NCBI GenBank assembly: GCA_022606425.2
Contig: JAHDVF020001018.1
Coordinates: 1,984,001 to 2,048,000, forward strand
Reading direction: 5' to 3'
Origin: Lepidostoma basale
Lineage: Eukaryota; Arthropoda; Insecta; Trichoptera; Lepidostomatidae
Length of the DNA: 64,000 nt
The notes beneath the pieces were generated by a model that made no database searches, was not told the origin of the DNA, and was given only the letters and a program-made list of their open reading frames with translations. The stretch's first letter is position 1. Each line of letters starts with the position of its first letter. The translations under genes were made by a program, and so were the position numbers. This document shows positions 51,317 to 61,750 of this stretch, piece by piece.

Positions 51317-51760
51317 ATGTTTATTAAACATATTAATTTTAAAATGTACAAGTCGTTCTCTGATTACAAACCTGCCGTAATTTTTCACTCCTTGGACTCT
51401 CTTGAAAATAGACGTACTCTTCATGATATGATGTTGCTTCATAAAATAATTCACTTTAAAATTGACAATTCTGAGCTTGTCAGCAAATTGTCACTCAATA
51501 CCCCCATGTCTCGCACAAGACACACTGCGAGCCTAGTTTTCCATCTTCCTGTTTATCGCACTAACTACGCTCAGAGCGCGGCATTGTATCGAATCTGTGA
51601 CAACTACAACAAGCATTTTGGAGACATTGATGTTTTTCATTAGAACGAGCGAAATTTTAAGAAAATTATCGGAGCAACATTTCGGCGTGGATGTGACCAC
51701 GATGTTACATGATATTATAATACTCGTATATTACTTTTTTTATTTATCTTAATTTTATTT
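51317..51760 (+). pseudogene. LINE-J3 3' portion
   Basis: 108 codons: MYKSFSDYKPAVIFHSLDSL, ENRRTLHDMMLLHKIIHFKI, SRTRHTASLVFHLPVYRTNY, AQSAALYRICDNYNKHFGDI, DVFH, stop. The LENRRxLHDMxxLxKII...LVFxLPxxRTxY pattern is the C-terminus of a Jockey/CR1-like LINE. A frameshifted remainder (GATFRRGCDHDVT) follows. Family mate of 52280-52704. Confidence 0.72.
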
Positions 51761-52037
51761 TTTATTTATACAAGTCAAAAATATGTATTTTAGATATACG
51801 AGAGATATTTTGTACAAAATGTTGTGGATTCCTTCATTTCAATGTATGGAGGCTGGAACACTGAGCTAATCTGAAGGTATCATCTTTCTCTCGATCGGTG
51901 ACTCACCGATCATTCTATATGAGAACATTATACTACAGCATTATATAGTATAGTGTGAGACTTGTTATGTTCTGTAGAGTGAACAGAAAGCATCATTAGG
52001 AAAAGATCTATTAATAATTCACATTTATCACTAACGT

Positions 52038-52989
52038 AAAACAAACAAACAAACAAACCATCACGCCGTTTCTCCGCAGGGGTAGGCAAAGAAAATGGAC
52101 CGCCACACTACTCTATCCTGGCAAACCTCTCTAGCTTCCTCCACATTAATACAACGAGTCATACACGCACGTCGATTCCTCCGACTTCTAACATGACCAA
52201 CCTTTAAAATTTGATTAATTTGGTCATGCCATGTTTTCCTCGGTCTGCCTCGACTCCGTCCCCCATTTACATCATTAACACTGCGAACCAAATATTCCAC
52301 CTTCCTGTTTATCGGACTAACTACGCTCAGAGTGCGGCGGTGTACCGGACGTGCGACACGTACAATAAGTGCTTTAGTAACATCGATGTGTTCCATCTTA
52401 ATGAAATTGATTTAAAAAAATGGTTGGAGCAACCCTTCGGGGCGAATGAAATTAGTTACTCTTTTTTTTTCACATTTTAAAATTATATAATATTTCATTT
52501 TTAATTCATTATTACTTATAGTTTTCTCTTTATCTTATCAAAGTGTTACTTTATTACTCTTATATATTTAACCTTATGTCAGTTGTTATATAATATTTGT
52601 GGTAGCACGTAATTGACCTTGTTTTGTTGTCTTTGTGTGTTTATACTCATATACTGTAATTGCTGTTTGTTACCCTCGATAATAAAAATAATAAAATAAT
52701 AATAATTAACGTATACTTTCTTAACCATTCTTTCTCCACCCATGCGTTCCATATGTCCGAACCAACGCAGCGATCCTTTCATAATTTTGTTCATAATACC
52801 TTCTTCCGCTCTACATTCCTTTCTTATATCAGCATTTGAGATTCTGTCGTATGTCGTTCTACCACACATACATCTTAGGGACCTCATCTCTACCACATTT
52901 ATTCTGCTTTCATCCTTCTTCTGCCAGTTCCATGCTTCGCTTCCATACATTAGTGATGGGACCAGAACACCAAAATATATTAAAATCAT
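52038..52989 (-). pseudogene. LINE-A copy with (TTTG) tail, split by LINE-J3
   Basis: 5' part 52989-52705: GVLVPSLMYGSEAWNWQKKD, MRSLRCMCGRTTYDRISNAD, SLRWFGHMERMGGERMVKKV, YVN. 3' part 52279-52040: NDVNGGRSRGRPRKTWHDQI, NQILKVGHVRSRRNRRACMT, AREVCQDRVVWRSIFFAYPC, GETA, tail (GTTT)n at 52041-52058. Rejoined in mind the frame is open through both parts, so the J3 insertion is recent relative to LINE-A decay. Confidence 0.88.
52280..52704 (+). mobile_element. LINE-J3 3' end nested in LINE-A, with target duplication
   Basis: ATTAAC is present at 52274-52279 and again at 52705-52710, flanking the insert. The frame reads NQIFHLPVYRTNYAQSAAVY, RTCDTYNKCFSNIDVFHLNE, IDLKKWLEQPFGANEIS; a 3' UTR follows, ending GATAATAAAAATAATAAAAT and AATAATA. 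5'-truncated insertion of about 425 bp. Confidence 0.85.
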
Positions 52990-52994
52990 TAAAC

Positions 52995-53762
52995 CTATGC
53001 AAGTAATGCACCAGCATTTTAAAGGTATAAATGCTAGTGCTAAGATGAGTGATTTGTCTGTAAATTGTCTGCTTTACGCGGACAATGCCGTTCTCGTTGC
53101 GGATAGTGCGGATGAATTACAAGTCTTGGTGTCGAGAATGTATGCAAGTCAAACGATTTAATGACGAATGTCGGAATGTCAAAGGTGTTTTTTAAGTGAA
53201 GAGCTAATGACAGTTTGTAATATAAGTGTGAACGAAGATAACTTTGAGAACGAAGAGAAGGAACTGGTGAAGGAATTTGTGTATTTAGGTAGCATGTTCA
53301 CAGCGGATGGCCGAACGGACAGTGATGTTGAAAGAAGGGTTGGTGCGGGTAACAAAGTGAATGGAGCTTTAAAAATTGTTATTGGAAACAATAATTTATC
53401 AAGGAAAGCGGAAATGGCCGTTCACAATGAAGTTTTGGTCCCAACCCTAATGTTTGGAAGCGAAGCATGGAACTGGTAGAAGAAGGATGAGAGTGGAATA
53501 AATGCGGTAGAATTGAGGTCCCTAAGACGTATGTGTATACCGAATCTCAAATGCTGATACTAGTGTTAGAAAGGAATGTAGAGCGAAAGAAGGTATTATG
53601 AACAAAATTATTAAAGGATCGCTGCGTTGGTTCGGACATATGGAGCACATGGGTGAAGAAAGAATGGTTAAAAAAGTATACGTTAACGATGTAATAGGAG
53701 TACGGAGTTGAAGTAGACCGAGGAAAACGTGGCATGACCAAATTAATCAAATTTTATAGTTC
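52995..53762 (+). pseudogene. LINE-A copy including RT catalytic box
   Basis: MSDLSVNCLLYADNAVLVAD (catalytic YADD changed to YADN), SADELQVLVSRMY, a gap, MTVCNISVNEDNFENEEKEL, VKEFVYLGSMFTADGRTDSD, VERRVGAGNKVNGALKIVIG, LVPTLMFGSEAWNW, stop TAG 53477-53479, then shifted RRMCI and NDVIGVRS blocks up to HDQINQIL at 53750. It lies head-to-head with the minus-strand copy at 52038-52989. This is the longest LINE-A segment in the window. Confidence 0.85.
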
Positions 53763-53769
53763 TATTAAA

Positions 53770-54105
53770 GTTAGCATAATTATTAACACGAATAAATACG
53801 TCAGTTTTGTAGAAGTTTCATTATATTTTACGGGAATGACATGTTTCGCCCCTCTAAGTCATTATCAAACATTTGATAATGTCTTAGAAGGGCGAAACAC
53901 GCCATTCCCATAAAATATAATAAAACTACTTGAAAACGGGTGTTTTCTTTCGTATTAATGATTTAATATGGAGTTTTACAACATTGTTCAAGAAACAAGA
54001 AATAAGCATAATCATTATTATTAAAACAAGGCGAAAACAGACGTTTTCTGTATTAATTATTTATTATAATATGGAGTTTTACAATATTATTCAAGAAGCA
54101 ATACA
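53770..54105. repeat. HH-B palindrome plus partial second copy
   Basis: 53775-53990: GTCAGTTTTGTAGAAGTTTC, ACGGGAATGACATGTTTCGC, TCATTATCAAACATTTGATA, ATGTCTTAGAAGGGCGAAAC, and AACATTGTTCAAGAAACAAG at the outer edge. This is a full palindrome, with both hammerhead-like cores reading TTGATAA. 54005-54105 repeats the outer part (CAGACGTTTTCTG, TGGAGTTTTACAATATTATT, CAAGAAGCAATA). Confidence 0.75.
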
Positions 54106-54204
54106 TTGAAATTACTATCGGTGTAGATCGATCAAAAAAATATTATAGTCTTGTTTATCACCACTGTGTATCTACATATATGTATATGAAGGAGTAAGTT
54201 TATA

Positions 54205-54305
54205 ACTGTGTCACAAGTCTGTCGATGCCACCTAGCCCGCCAAAACTGGTCGCTGTCGAAATAAAGACAATAAGTTGTTAATAAATAATGTTTTAATTTT
54301 AATAT
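54205..54305 (+). repeat. HH-D single unit
   Basis: AAGTCTGTCGATGCCACCTA, GCCCGCCAAAACTGGTCGC, TGTCGAAATAAAGACAA. Core CTGTCGA as in the other HH-D copies; GAAAC is degenerate. Confidence 0.5.
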
Positions 54306-54885
54306 TAATTAAAATTGTATTTTTGTATATTACCTTTTTCCCTTTTTATGATTAACGTGTATTAAAAATGAAAATAAAAAGGGTTAACGTATTTTCAAAA
54401 GGCCCTGTGATTGCTTAAAGTAAGCCTCTAGTCAGGAATATAATATGTAATTTGATCACCAAACGTGTCACGGCTCAAATTCAAAAAGCATCTCGTTATT
54501 GCAATATTACGAGATTGAGTAGGTTGATGTTTACGATCAACTTACTATAAAAAGTATTTACTATGACATTCGTAACAATACTATATTACAAATAAACTAT
54601 TTTGTAAGTTAGCACGTTGACTGCGGAGTACTGACCGAGACAGTGGCAAGGAGATAACCCAAACGGTGGACACCTGTCTTGGTCAGGCCCTAAATTGTTC
54701 AGTTTTAAGTGAGTAGGAACTGATGAACCTTTCCCTGACGGTTAAACTCCCTCCTACTTACTACTTATCATATATTATTTAAGTGGCTGAATCCCTATGA
54801 TGGGGTATTATTAGGGCTATCCCCTTCGAAAAAACATATTTCTAAAATAATAGGACTGATCCCATCATATTCTATATTGCAACGT
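54306..54885. other. No recognised feature
   Basis: A segment at 54610-54770 is somewhat GC-richer (CTGCGGAGTACTGACCGAG, CTTGGTCAGGCCC). It has no defined frame and might be an old element. Confidence 0.3.
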
Positions 54886-54887
54886 TA

Positions 54888-55020
54888 ACTACTCTTCCAT
54901 TGATGCAGCCCTGGTCGAGAACACACCTCCCTTGCATAAAATAATCAACAAATCACGTTTCCAACAGTTATAAAAATAATAGACTGAATTTCCGTTTGCC
55001 AGAAGATCGAAGTCCAAGTT
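54888..55020 (+). mobile_element. LINE-J2 3' end fragment, decayed
   Basis: ACTCTTCCATTGATGCAGCC and CTCCCTTGCATAAAATAATC, then CAGAAGATCGAAGTCCAAGT at 54999-55018: J2 UTR and tail remnants. Confidence 0.55.
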
Positions 55021-55257
55021 CAATGCATTCTTATATTTCTTCTTCAAGTGCCCTGTCGGGTCCCCCCAACGTTGGCGATCACCTCGGCGAACCTGTCCCT
55101 GTCCTGTCCGCGGAACAGCTTCCCCACACTTCGGATGCCGGTCCACTCCGTCACGTTTCGCAGCCAGGACATCTGTCTCCTACCGGGCCCTCGGCGTCCC
55201 TCAATTTTCTCCTCCAATATCACTTGGAAAAGGTGGTACTTTTCTTCACGCAGATAT
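55021..55257 (-). pseudogene. LINE-R C-terminus
   Basis: Minus frames: KYHLFQVILEEKIEGRRAPG, RRQMSWLRNVTEWTGIRSVG, KLFRGQDRDRFAEVIANVGG, TRQGT, stop. The GRRxPGRRQxSWLRNxxEWxG...LFRxAxDRxRFxxxIANV end is characteristic of one RTE-like family. The fragment 40355-40625 covers the region just upstream. Confidence 0.7.
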
Positions 55258-55444
55258 AAAATCTTCGTTCGACGCCATATGTTATAATATTATTGGTCTT
55301 ACGCATGCTTTATATTATATATAGATTCTCATCTTACTCTTAATGGCCATGTCTTTGTTTTTCCATATTGTGGATTTTAGAGCCCCAGAGATTGCAGCTG
55401 CCTTGTTAACTTGGGCTTGTATTATTGGGGAAATACATTCACAC

Positions 55445-55645
55445 TTAAATTGTACGAATGAAAACGACTGTTTTCTACAAGTTTTTTTATATTTTGTAAA
55501 TGACATGTTTCGCCTATCTAAATCATTGTCAAATGTTATTAGAAATAGCCTTAGACAGACAAAACATGTCAATCATATAAAATATAATAAAACTTCTAGA
55601 AAACAGATGTTTTCATTCGTATTTATTATTAATTTTTTTATTAAC
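55445..55645. repeat. HH-B palindrome
   Basis: TACGAATGAAAACGACTG, TGACATGTTTCGCCTATC, TTGTCAAATG; right half AGCCTTAGACAGACAAAAC, ATGTCAATCATATAAAATAT, CTTCTAGAAAACAGATG. Core lost. Confidence 0.6.
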
Positions 55646-55944
55646 CATTTACCAAATACGTGGTTTTATTACCTCCTAACTGGAGTTACCTGTTCTAAGG
55701 AGGCATTTTTCGTACTCTTTGTAATCTCAATATATAAAATACAAGAAGTTATTAAAATATGAAGTTTTATATCATTATTCAACAAACAATAAATAGGGAG
55801 AGAAAATATGTAATACTCGTAGTTTAAAGTTTGTATATTGGAATCGGAGTTGTATAGGCTTTCCAAAATATTAAAAAAATTGGAATTAAACGATGTTATT
55901 TGAAATAAAAAAGGATTATTATTATCTGGATAATTTATCAGAAG

Positions 55945-56275
55945 ACTCTTTGGAATTTCCTGGAGAGACCACATCACGAATGAGGAAGTTCTTCAAGGAA
56001 TCGAAGGAGGAAGGCACCTGCTCAGGACCTTCTCCGAAAGGCGTGCAAGATGGATCGGCCATGTAATACGTCAAGAAGGTCTCTTGCATGCCATAATGGA
56101 GGGTATGACCGAGGGGACAAACTCTGGGGACGCCCACGCCGAGAGTACCTGGAGGACCTGTTGGTGGACGTGCGCTGCTCATCATATGCAGATCTCAAAA
56201 GAGCCGCACAAGACAGGGAAAAATGGAAGAGAATAATGGAGGAAATTGCTGCAAACCAATCCCAGGATTGAAACC
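55945..56275 (+). pseudogene. LINE C-terminal fragment (WIGHV family)
   Basis: Frame 1: ISWRDHITNEEVLQGIEGGR, LLRTFSERRARWIGHVIRQE, LLHAIMEG. It shifts frame to YDRGDKLWGRPRREYLEDLL, VDVRCSSYADLKRAAQDREK, WKRIM, stop at 56269-56271. It is a post-RT region (WIGHV...GRPRxxYLEDxxxDVxCxxYxxLKxxAxDRxxW) of a LINE distinct from LINE-A, with one frameshift near 56105. Confidence 0.75.
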
Positions 56276-56499
56276 AGAGAAGAGAAGGATAATTTAATTA
56301 TTCATGGTCTCAGGTTTTCCATGGCGCCTCGTGGAATTTGATACTCTGCCGAGAAAAAATAAAAAGAAGAAAGTGAATAAGACATTAAACAAAAAACAAA
56401 AAAACAAAAGGCTTGTGTTACGAAAATATGATATCAAAAATCTTTATCAAACTTATGATGCAAAACCCTACATTAAATATTGAAGATGTAAAAAAAACC

Positions 56500-56935
56500 C
56501 ATTGTTTTCTAGAAGTTTTATTATATTATCTAGGAGTGACATGTTTCTCCTCGTCGAAGAAATCATTGTATCCTTAAGAATTATATTTAAAATTCTTTGA
56601 TTCGTTATTCTATAGAAGGCTCATTTTCTTATAATTACTCGTATTTTCAGTTGTACGTCTCCGAATCACGTTTTAATTATAATTTTTATGTTACCAAAAA
56701 AATTATAGTATTTCTCGGACAATGATGTAAAACTGCATATTAGTGTTCAATATTATTTAAAACTTGTTATAAAACACTGCTATAAAGAAGTTTTGTTATA
56801 TTCTATGAAAATGATATGCGTCAACTTGCTAAAGCGTTTGATAATGCTTAGAAAATATAAATATGTCACTTCCATAAGATATAATAAAACTTACATGAAA
56901 CAAATAATAACAAATAAAATGATTTCGCTTTTTTG
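56500..56935. repeat. HH-B remnants
   Basis: 56502-56560: TGTTTTCTAGAAGTTTTAT, GGAGTGACATGTTTCTCC. 56700-56900: TATTTCTCGGACAATGATG, GAAGTTTTGTTATATTC, TTTGATAATGCTTAGAA, ATATGTCACTTCCATAAGAT. Hammerhead-like parts heavily decayed. Confidence 0.5.
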
Positions 56936-56937
56936 TA

Positions 56938-57382
56938 TAGCGCCATTTTTATGCGGAAGTGAAGCATGGAACTGACAAAAATTAATGAAAGAAGAATAAA
57001 TGCAGCAGAAATGATATCTCTCAGACGAATGTGTGTAAATCTATATACGAGTATGATATAGTGTCAAATGCAAGTATAAAAAGTGAATGCTGTGTGAGTG
57101 AAAGTATTATGAATAAAATATTAAGAGGTTCGTTAAGATGGTTTGGACACATGGAAAGAAAGGCAGGATGGTGAAGAAGGTACATGTAAACGACGCGAAT
57201 GGAGCTAGAAGGCCATCAAATATTAAATTTCGGTCACGTGAGGAGTCGGAGAAATAGACGTGCGTGCACGATACGATGTATGAATGTGAAGGATTCGAGA
57301 GATGTATGTCAGGACAAAACATTGTGGCGGTTCATTCTTTCTGTCTCCCTCCGGGGAAACGGTGTGATGGTTAGTTAGTTAT
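56938..57382 (+). pseudogene. LINE-A 3' portion with (TTAG) tail
   Basis: FLCGSEAWN, stop, frame-shifted ERRINAAEMISLRRMCVN, MNKILRGSLRWFGHMERKAG, VNDANGARRP with a deletion, RSRRNRRACTIRCMNVKDSR, DVCQDKTLWRFILSVSLRGN, GVMV, then GGTTAGTTAGTTATG at 57368-57382. Confidence 0.78.
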
Positions 57383-57955
57383 GAAAACAAAGTTTTCCTG
57401 AGTATTAAAATATTAAATAAAGTTTTGTTTACAAAGTTGAATTATTCTTCCAAAATATACGGGATTACTGCGTCTCTTGCCGCACAGTTTGGGGAGGTAT
57501 GGAAACTCTCATTCGGAATATTGAAGTAGTATTGGAACAAGTCTTTAGACAATAAAGTAGTGAATTTTACCAGATGGTCGTAAACAGCGAGCGAGCTTGA
57601 AAGCTTCACGAAAGGCAAGTTGGTAGTATGATTTACCGTAGATGTGGGTATTTGATTACTGGTTTGATTTAATGGTCAGATATTGATATTTTGTATAGGT
57701 TAAATCGGAACAATCCGAGTACTCTCAAGTACAAGAGTGCTATTAAATCCGGTACTCTTAAAAGCGGTACCGGATTTAATAGCGCTCTTACTTAATTTCA
57801 TATTACCTAAAAATATGCATAATATGAATACTTTCCTTTACTGCGTAAAAAAAGATTTATCCGATTGCTTGTGTCACATGCAGCTCTCATGGCTAAAAAC
57901 ATTGTCAAAGCGCACTTGAGGTGAGCTATTCATGAAAGCGGCGCAATACAAATTA
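57383..57955. other. No gene; short inverted repeat near 57700
   Basis: AGAGTGCTATTAAATCCGGT at about 57734 is inverted at about 57768 (ACCGGATTTAATAGCGCTCT), a small perfect-looking hairpin. Nothing else is recognised. Confidence 0.4.
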
Positions 57956-58415
57956 GCCTAATAACTAACTAACTAACTAACCATCACGCCGTCTCCCCGG
58001 AGGGGTAGGCAGAAAGAATGGAACGCCACACTGTTCTGTCTTGACATACTTCTCTCGCTTCCTCTACATTCATACATCTTGTCATGCACGCACGTCGATT
58101 TCTCCGACTCCTCACGTGTCCGACATTCAATATTTGATTGATTTGATCGTGCCACGTTTTCCTCGGCCTTCCTCTATTTCTAGCTCCGTTCACGCCGTTT
58201 ACATATACCTTCTTTACCATTCTGTCTGTACCATGTGTCCAAACCATCTTAATGACCCTTTCCTTATTTTGTTCATAACCCTTTCATTCGCGCCACATTC
58301 ACTTCTTATACTTGCATTTGTCACTCTATCAAATACAGATTTGCCACACATTCGTCTGAGAGATCTCATTTCTACTGCATTTATTCTACTTTCATCCTTC
58401 TTTAGCCTAATTATT
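57956..58415 (-). pseudogene. LINE-A fragment with (TTAG) tail
   Basis: Minus strand: RRMKVE-side KDESRINAVEMRSLRRMCGK, SVFDRVTNASIRSECGANER, VMNKIRKGSLRWFGHMVQTE-type, then MVKKVYVNGVNGARNRGRPR, KTWHDQINQILNVGHVRSRR, CMNVEEAREVCQDRTVWRSI, LSAYPSGETA. Tail (GTTA)n at 57961-57979. Confidence 0.83.
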
Positions 58416-58499
58416 ATTATAATACTCGTATTATATATTTTTCTACTTGACGCCCCATCCTGGTTTGGGATTTAGCATCCTCTACAACAGTCCTTCACT

Positions 58500-58700
58500 G
58501 GTTCCAGCCGCTGGTCATCCCTTTCCAATCACCAGGCCTACACAGTTCCTTAAAGTCCTATTTTACACAGTGCCCTACTTGACTTCGTATACATATTTTT
58601 TCTAAATTAGCGAATCTGGCGAAAGGCACCGTCCGCCTATAACAGCTTCGGGTAAACGGTCGGAGTACTCTATCACTCATGTCCTCTAACTATTTACATT
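58500..58700. repeat. Small dispersed repeat (partner at 59340-59460)
   Basis: 58610-58670 (GCGAATCTGGCGAAAGG, CGCCTATAACAGCTTCGGGT, AAACGG, ACTCTATCACTC) resembles 59375-59440 (GGCTAACGAAAGGGCGCC, CTATAACAGCCTCGGGTAAA, ACCCTTCTACCACTC). Unclassified TE pieces. Confidence 0.5.
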
Positions 58701-58756
58701 AAGATTTTTGCTATTATATTCCATTACAGTTAAGATGATTCTATCGTTGTTATATA

Positions 58757-59222
58757 CCAACTAACTAAAACTAACTAGAGGGGTAGGCAGAGAAGATGGA
58801 TCGCCACAATGCTCTGTTCTGGCATACCTCTCGGAATTCCTCTACATTCACACATCGTACCATGCACGCACGTCGATTATTTCGTCTTCGAATTTAGCCT
58901 TTTAGTAATTGATTAATTTGGTCATGCCATGTTTTCCTCGGTCGTCCTCGGCTTCTTTTTACACTCACGCTGCTTGTGTACAACTTTTTAACCATTCTGC
59001 TCTTATCCATACGTTCCGAATGTCCAAACCATCTCAGGGATCCTTTTTTAATTTTATCCATGATGCAGTCATCTGCCTTACATTTCTTTCTTACTTCATC
59101 GTTCGGTATTCTATCATACAACGTTTTCCCGCACATTCTTCTTAGTGATCTCATTTCTACAGCGTTTATCCTGCTTTTATCCTTCTTTTGCCAGCTCCAA
59201 GCTTCACTTCCATACATATATA
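58757..59222 (-). pseudogene. LINE-A fragment, KTLYDRIPNDEV subtype
   Basis: 107 codons open on the minus strand: MYGSEAWSWQKKDKSRINAV, MRSLRRMCGKTLYDRIPNDE, VRKKCKADDCIMDKIKKGSL, RWFGHSERMDKSRMVKKLYT, RGRPRKTWHDQINQLLKG, stop. A degenerate end follows to about 58757 with TAGTTAGTTTTAGTTAG. The 5' limit is exactly at the GSEAW block, as in three other copies. Confidence 0.83.
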
Positions 59223-60295
59223 TGTATGTTATATACCATATATTTGTATATGTAAATGCTGACCATTGAAGGTGAAAAATAAAGTAGCTTAAATAGCCTG
59301 GTGTCTCCTTTGATTTGCTTAACTGAAATAACTGTTACTGTCAGTCCTAGATGGAAGTGTACGAGCGAGGCTAACGAAAGGGCGCCGCTGCGTCCTATAA
59401 CAGCCTCGGGTAAAGGGCGGATACCCTTCTACCACTCGAAATATATGGTTATATATATTTTTCATCGATATACCTATTACCAAAATACATAAAAAAAATT
59501 CAGCCAATTAACCGCAATATTATAGATGGTATTCAAAACAAATAAAAATTCCTACGCGTCTAGACTAGTTAATTTTGAATATTTATTGAATTATTTTACG
59601 ACGTATTTTTTTACCTAAGTATCCCAAAGAGAGTATTCTGTCATTGGAATAATTTTCCGCTCGTGTTTTCATCATTTCTCACCGTACTCTACAGAGGCAC
59701 GTGGCAGGATGTCCACTTATTAATAACACACTTTACGTTTCCCGCCAAAACTGTCTCGTAAAAAAATATATCAGGGACAGTCTGTTTAATAGATGGAAAA
59801 ATATGTTCTTATGTTATATATTCGCCATCACTTTGTATTGTAGATTCTCATTGAATTTTTTTTTAAACATTGTCTTTTCACAATTTTTTTGGCACTTTTC
59901 ACACACATGTTTTGGAGCATAAATGCCTTTCCTCTCTTCATTGGTTCGAATGTCTTGAAATAATCCAGTTAAAAATATAGCACTTCACGTAATGGTACCT
60001 GCCTTTATCTCTGATCTTTGTATTGCTGATAGCCCTAACTCAAGTTTAAATCTATTATAATATTATTAAAAAATATTTTTTTAAAAACGACTATTTAAAA
60101 TACTAAAAATATGTCTTAAAAAGGACTATTTAAATGAGAAAAAGGCTGTTTTAATTTTGCAACTCTCATGAATGTGTACATTTTAAACTAATTATAAATA
60201 TAGAGGCGTCTTCTTCTTCAGCATTGATCTTTGCCTCAGTGTAGAAATTTTAACCACCGTGTTTATTTTGTAACATCTATCTAGGTAAATTCTAC
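59223..60295. other. Mostly unique, one small repeat
   Basis: 59340-59460 is the small dispersed repeat noted at 58500. An open frame at 59701-59922 has no recognised motif. The rest is AT-rich. Confidence 0.35.
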
Positions 60296-60545
60296 AATTG
60301 AGCACCAAGAATCTTGATGTGGAGACCATGGGATGGAAAAAGATGTATCGGTTGACCACAGAAAGATGGGTTGATGTCATAAGTAAATTCAGGGGAAGAA
60401 GTTGGATTAGAGTCGCGCAGGAAATAACAAAATGGTACATTTTGAAAAAGTCTACATCCAGCAGTGAAGATATGGCCAGGGAAAAGCGAAGAAAATCAGA
60501 TCTGCAAAAATGTAGCCTGTTGATGTTTGAAACAATTTAAATGTA
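60296..60545 (+). pseudogene. RTE-like LINE C-terminal fragment
   Basis: MYRLTTERWVDVISKFRGRS, WIRVAQEITKWYILKKSTSS, SEDMAREKRRKSD. This is the RWxDDIxxxxGxxWxxxAQDRxxWxxLxEAxxxxW end of an RTE-like family, altered at several sites. An RTE-type tail was not identified. Confidence 0.5.
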
Positions 60546-60779
60546 CTGAAAATGTAGCCAGCCTAAAAATTAAAGTAAAAGACATGGCAAAATAGTAATG
60601 TTTACATATTGTACAAGACAATTAAAATCTGCAGATATGCTGGACACATTTGAGAGAAAGGTATTATGAAAAATACTGGAGCCCTTGAACGATGGTGGAA
60701 CCTGGAGAATGAGGTAAAATCATTAGGAGCTGTATAATGTCTATAAAGCATCAATATTTGTGTTTGACAGTGTTTAAGG

Positions 60780-61071
60780 CTCGACACCAGAGAGCGCCAG
60801 CGCGCGTATATATCGGACTTCTGCGTGACACCCATGCCAACGGAAAGGCAACGTTCACTCGGATCAGTAGAAACAGGTCCAAACAACATAACAATTGCCA
60901 TTGGAGCCAATAAAGCAAGTTTTTATGATCGTGCTTTCAGCGTTGCGGGTCCGTTGGCGTGGAATAACCTCCATGTTTGTATTAAGTATGAGGATAGTGA
61001 TGTTAAATTTAAGAAACTTCTAAAGATTGCACTGTTTGGTCAGTCATTTCCTAGTGCGCCCTTGGAGTAAT
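60780..61071 (+). pseudogene. LINE RT C-terminus (FYDRAFSVAGPLAWNxL family)
   Basis: MTPMPTERQRSLGSVETGPN, NASFYDRAFSVAGPLAWNNL (NKASFYDRAFSVAGPLAWN), then KFKKLLKIALFGQSFPSAPL, E, stop at 61068-61070. The RxxxFYDRxFSVAGPxxWNxLPxxIR...FKxxLKxxLF pattern ends many L2/CR1/Jockey-like LINEs. A 40-bp stretch at 61035-61100 (GCGCCCTTGGAGTAATTGAT, AAACGGCGCACTTAA) resembles 38740-38785 (GCGCCCTTGAGGTGATTACA, AAAGGGCGCTTTAA), the 3' end of the same family. Confidence 0.68.
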
Positions 61072-61094
61072 TGATTTTACAAAACGGCGCACTT

Positions 61095-61535
61095 AAAATA
61101 TTTTCTTCTTCTTTCTGTGTCCTGTGAGGTCTTCTTGACGTTGACTTTCACCCTTGAGTATTCATAGTGATGACCTGGGGAAAAATATTCACAGTGGTAT
61201 CCCCTTGCCTTCTCTGGAGGATTTTCTGTCGGAGTTACCTTCCCTTAGCTAGGTGTATCCAGTTTTATGGCGCTGGAAGCTCGCCATTTGTCCTCTCTCT
61301 ATCTGCTATGGCACTAAGTAATATGTGCCACATTGCCCGGGGTTCGCGGGGTCTTTAAAAGACCTCTCGTGGACGCTAGATAGTTGGACTTGATAGTAGT
61401 GTTGCTGTTTTAAATGCAACATGGCGCCTTACGACATTTTGTAGAGGCATACTTTCCAGCAAAACATACCCCATCGTATTCCTACTACCCTTTTGAACCC
61501 CCTAAAATATAAGTCATCAAAATAATAATAATAAA
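61095..61535. other. Unassigned, probable old TE
   Basis: TTCTTCTTCTTTCTGTGTCC at 61102 looks like the (GAA)n 3' end of a minus-strand LINE fragment (compare 44390 and 31888). Beyond that, balanced-composition sequence to about 61380 without clear motifs. Confidence 0.35.
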
Positions 61536-61750
61536 AACACTCGAAAAGATGGGCTGGATATGTGGAGAGAACGCCGTTGTCTCAGGCATTAAAGGTAATT
61601 CTTGAGGGACATCCGGGTGGAAGGAAAAGGGTCGATAGGCCTAGATTTCGATGGGGAGATGAGTTGAGGAAAGATGAAGAGCTTGAAGGTGAGAACTGAT
61701 GGAGGCCAAGGCTAGTTATAAACTGTAGAGCTACAGAAGAATAAGATATA
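61536..61750 (+). pseudogene. LINE C-terminal fragment (GRPRFRW family)
   Basis: HSKRWAGYVERTPLSQALKV, ILEGHPGGRKRVDRPRFRWG, DELRKDEELEGEN, stop, WRPRLVINCRATEE. Same family as 8190-8395 (minus). Confidence 0.65.

Noticed and set aside
59701..59922. 73-codon frame as a secreted or membrane protein
   Set aside because: Hydrophobic by AT-rich composition. No conserved motif or exon signals.
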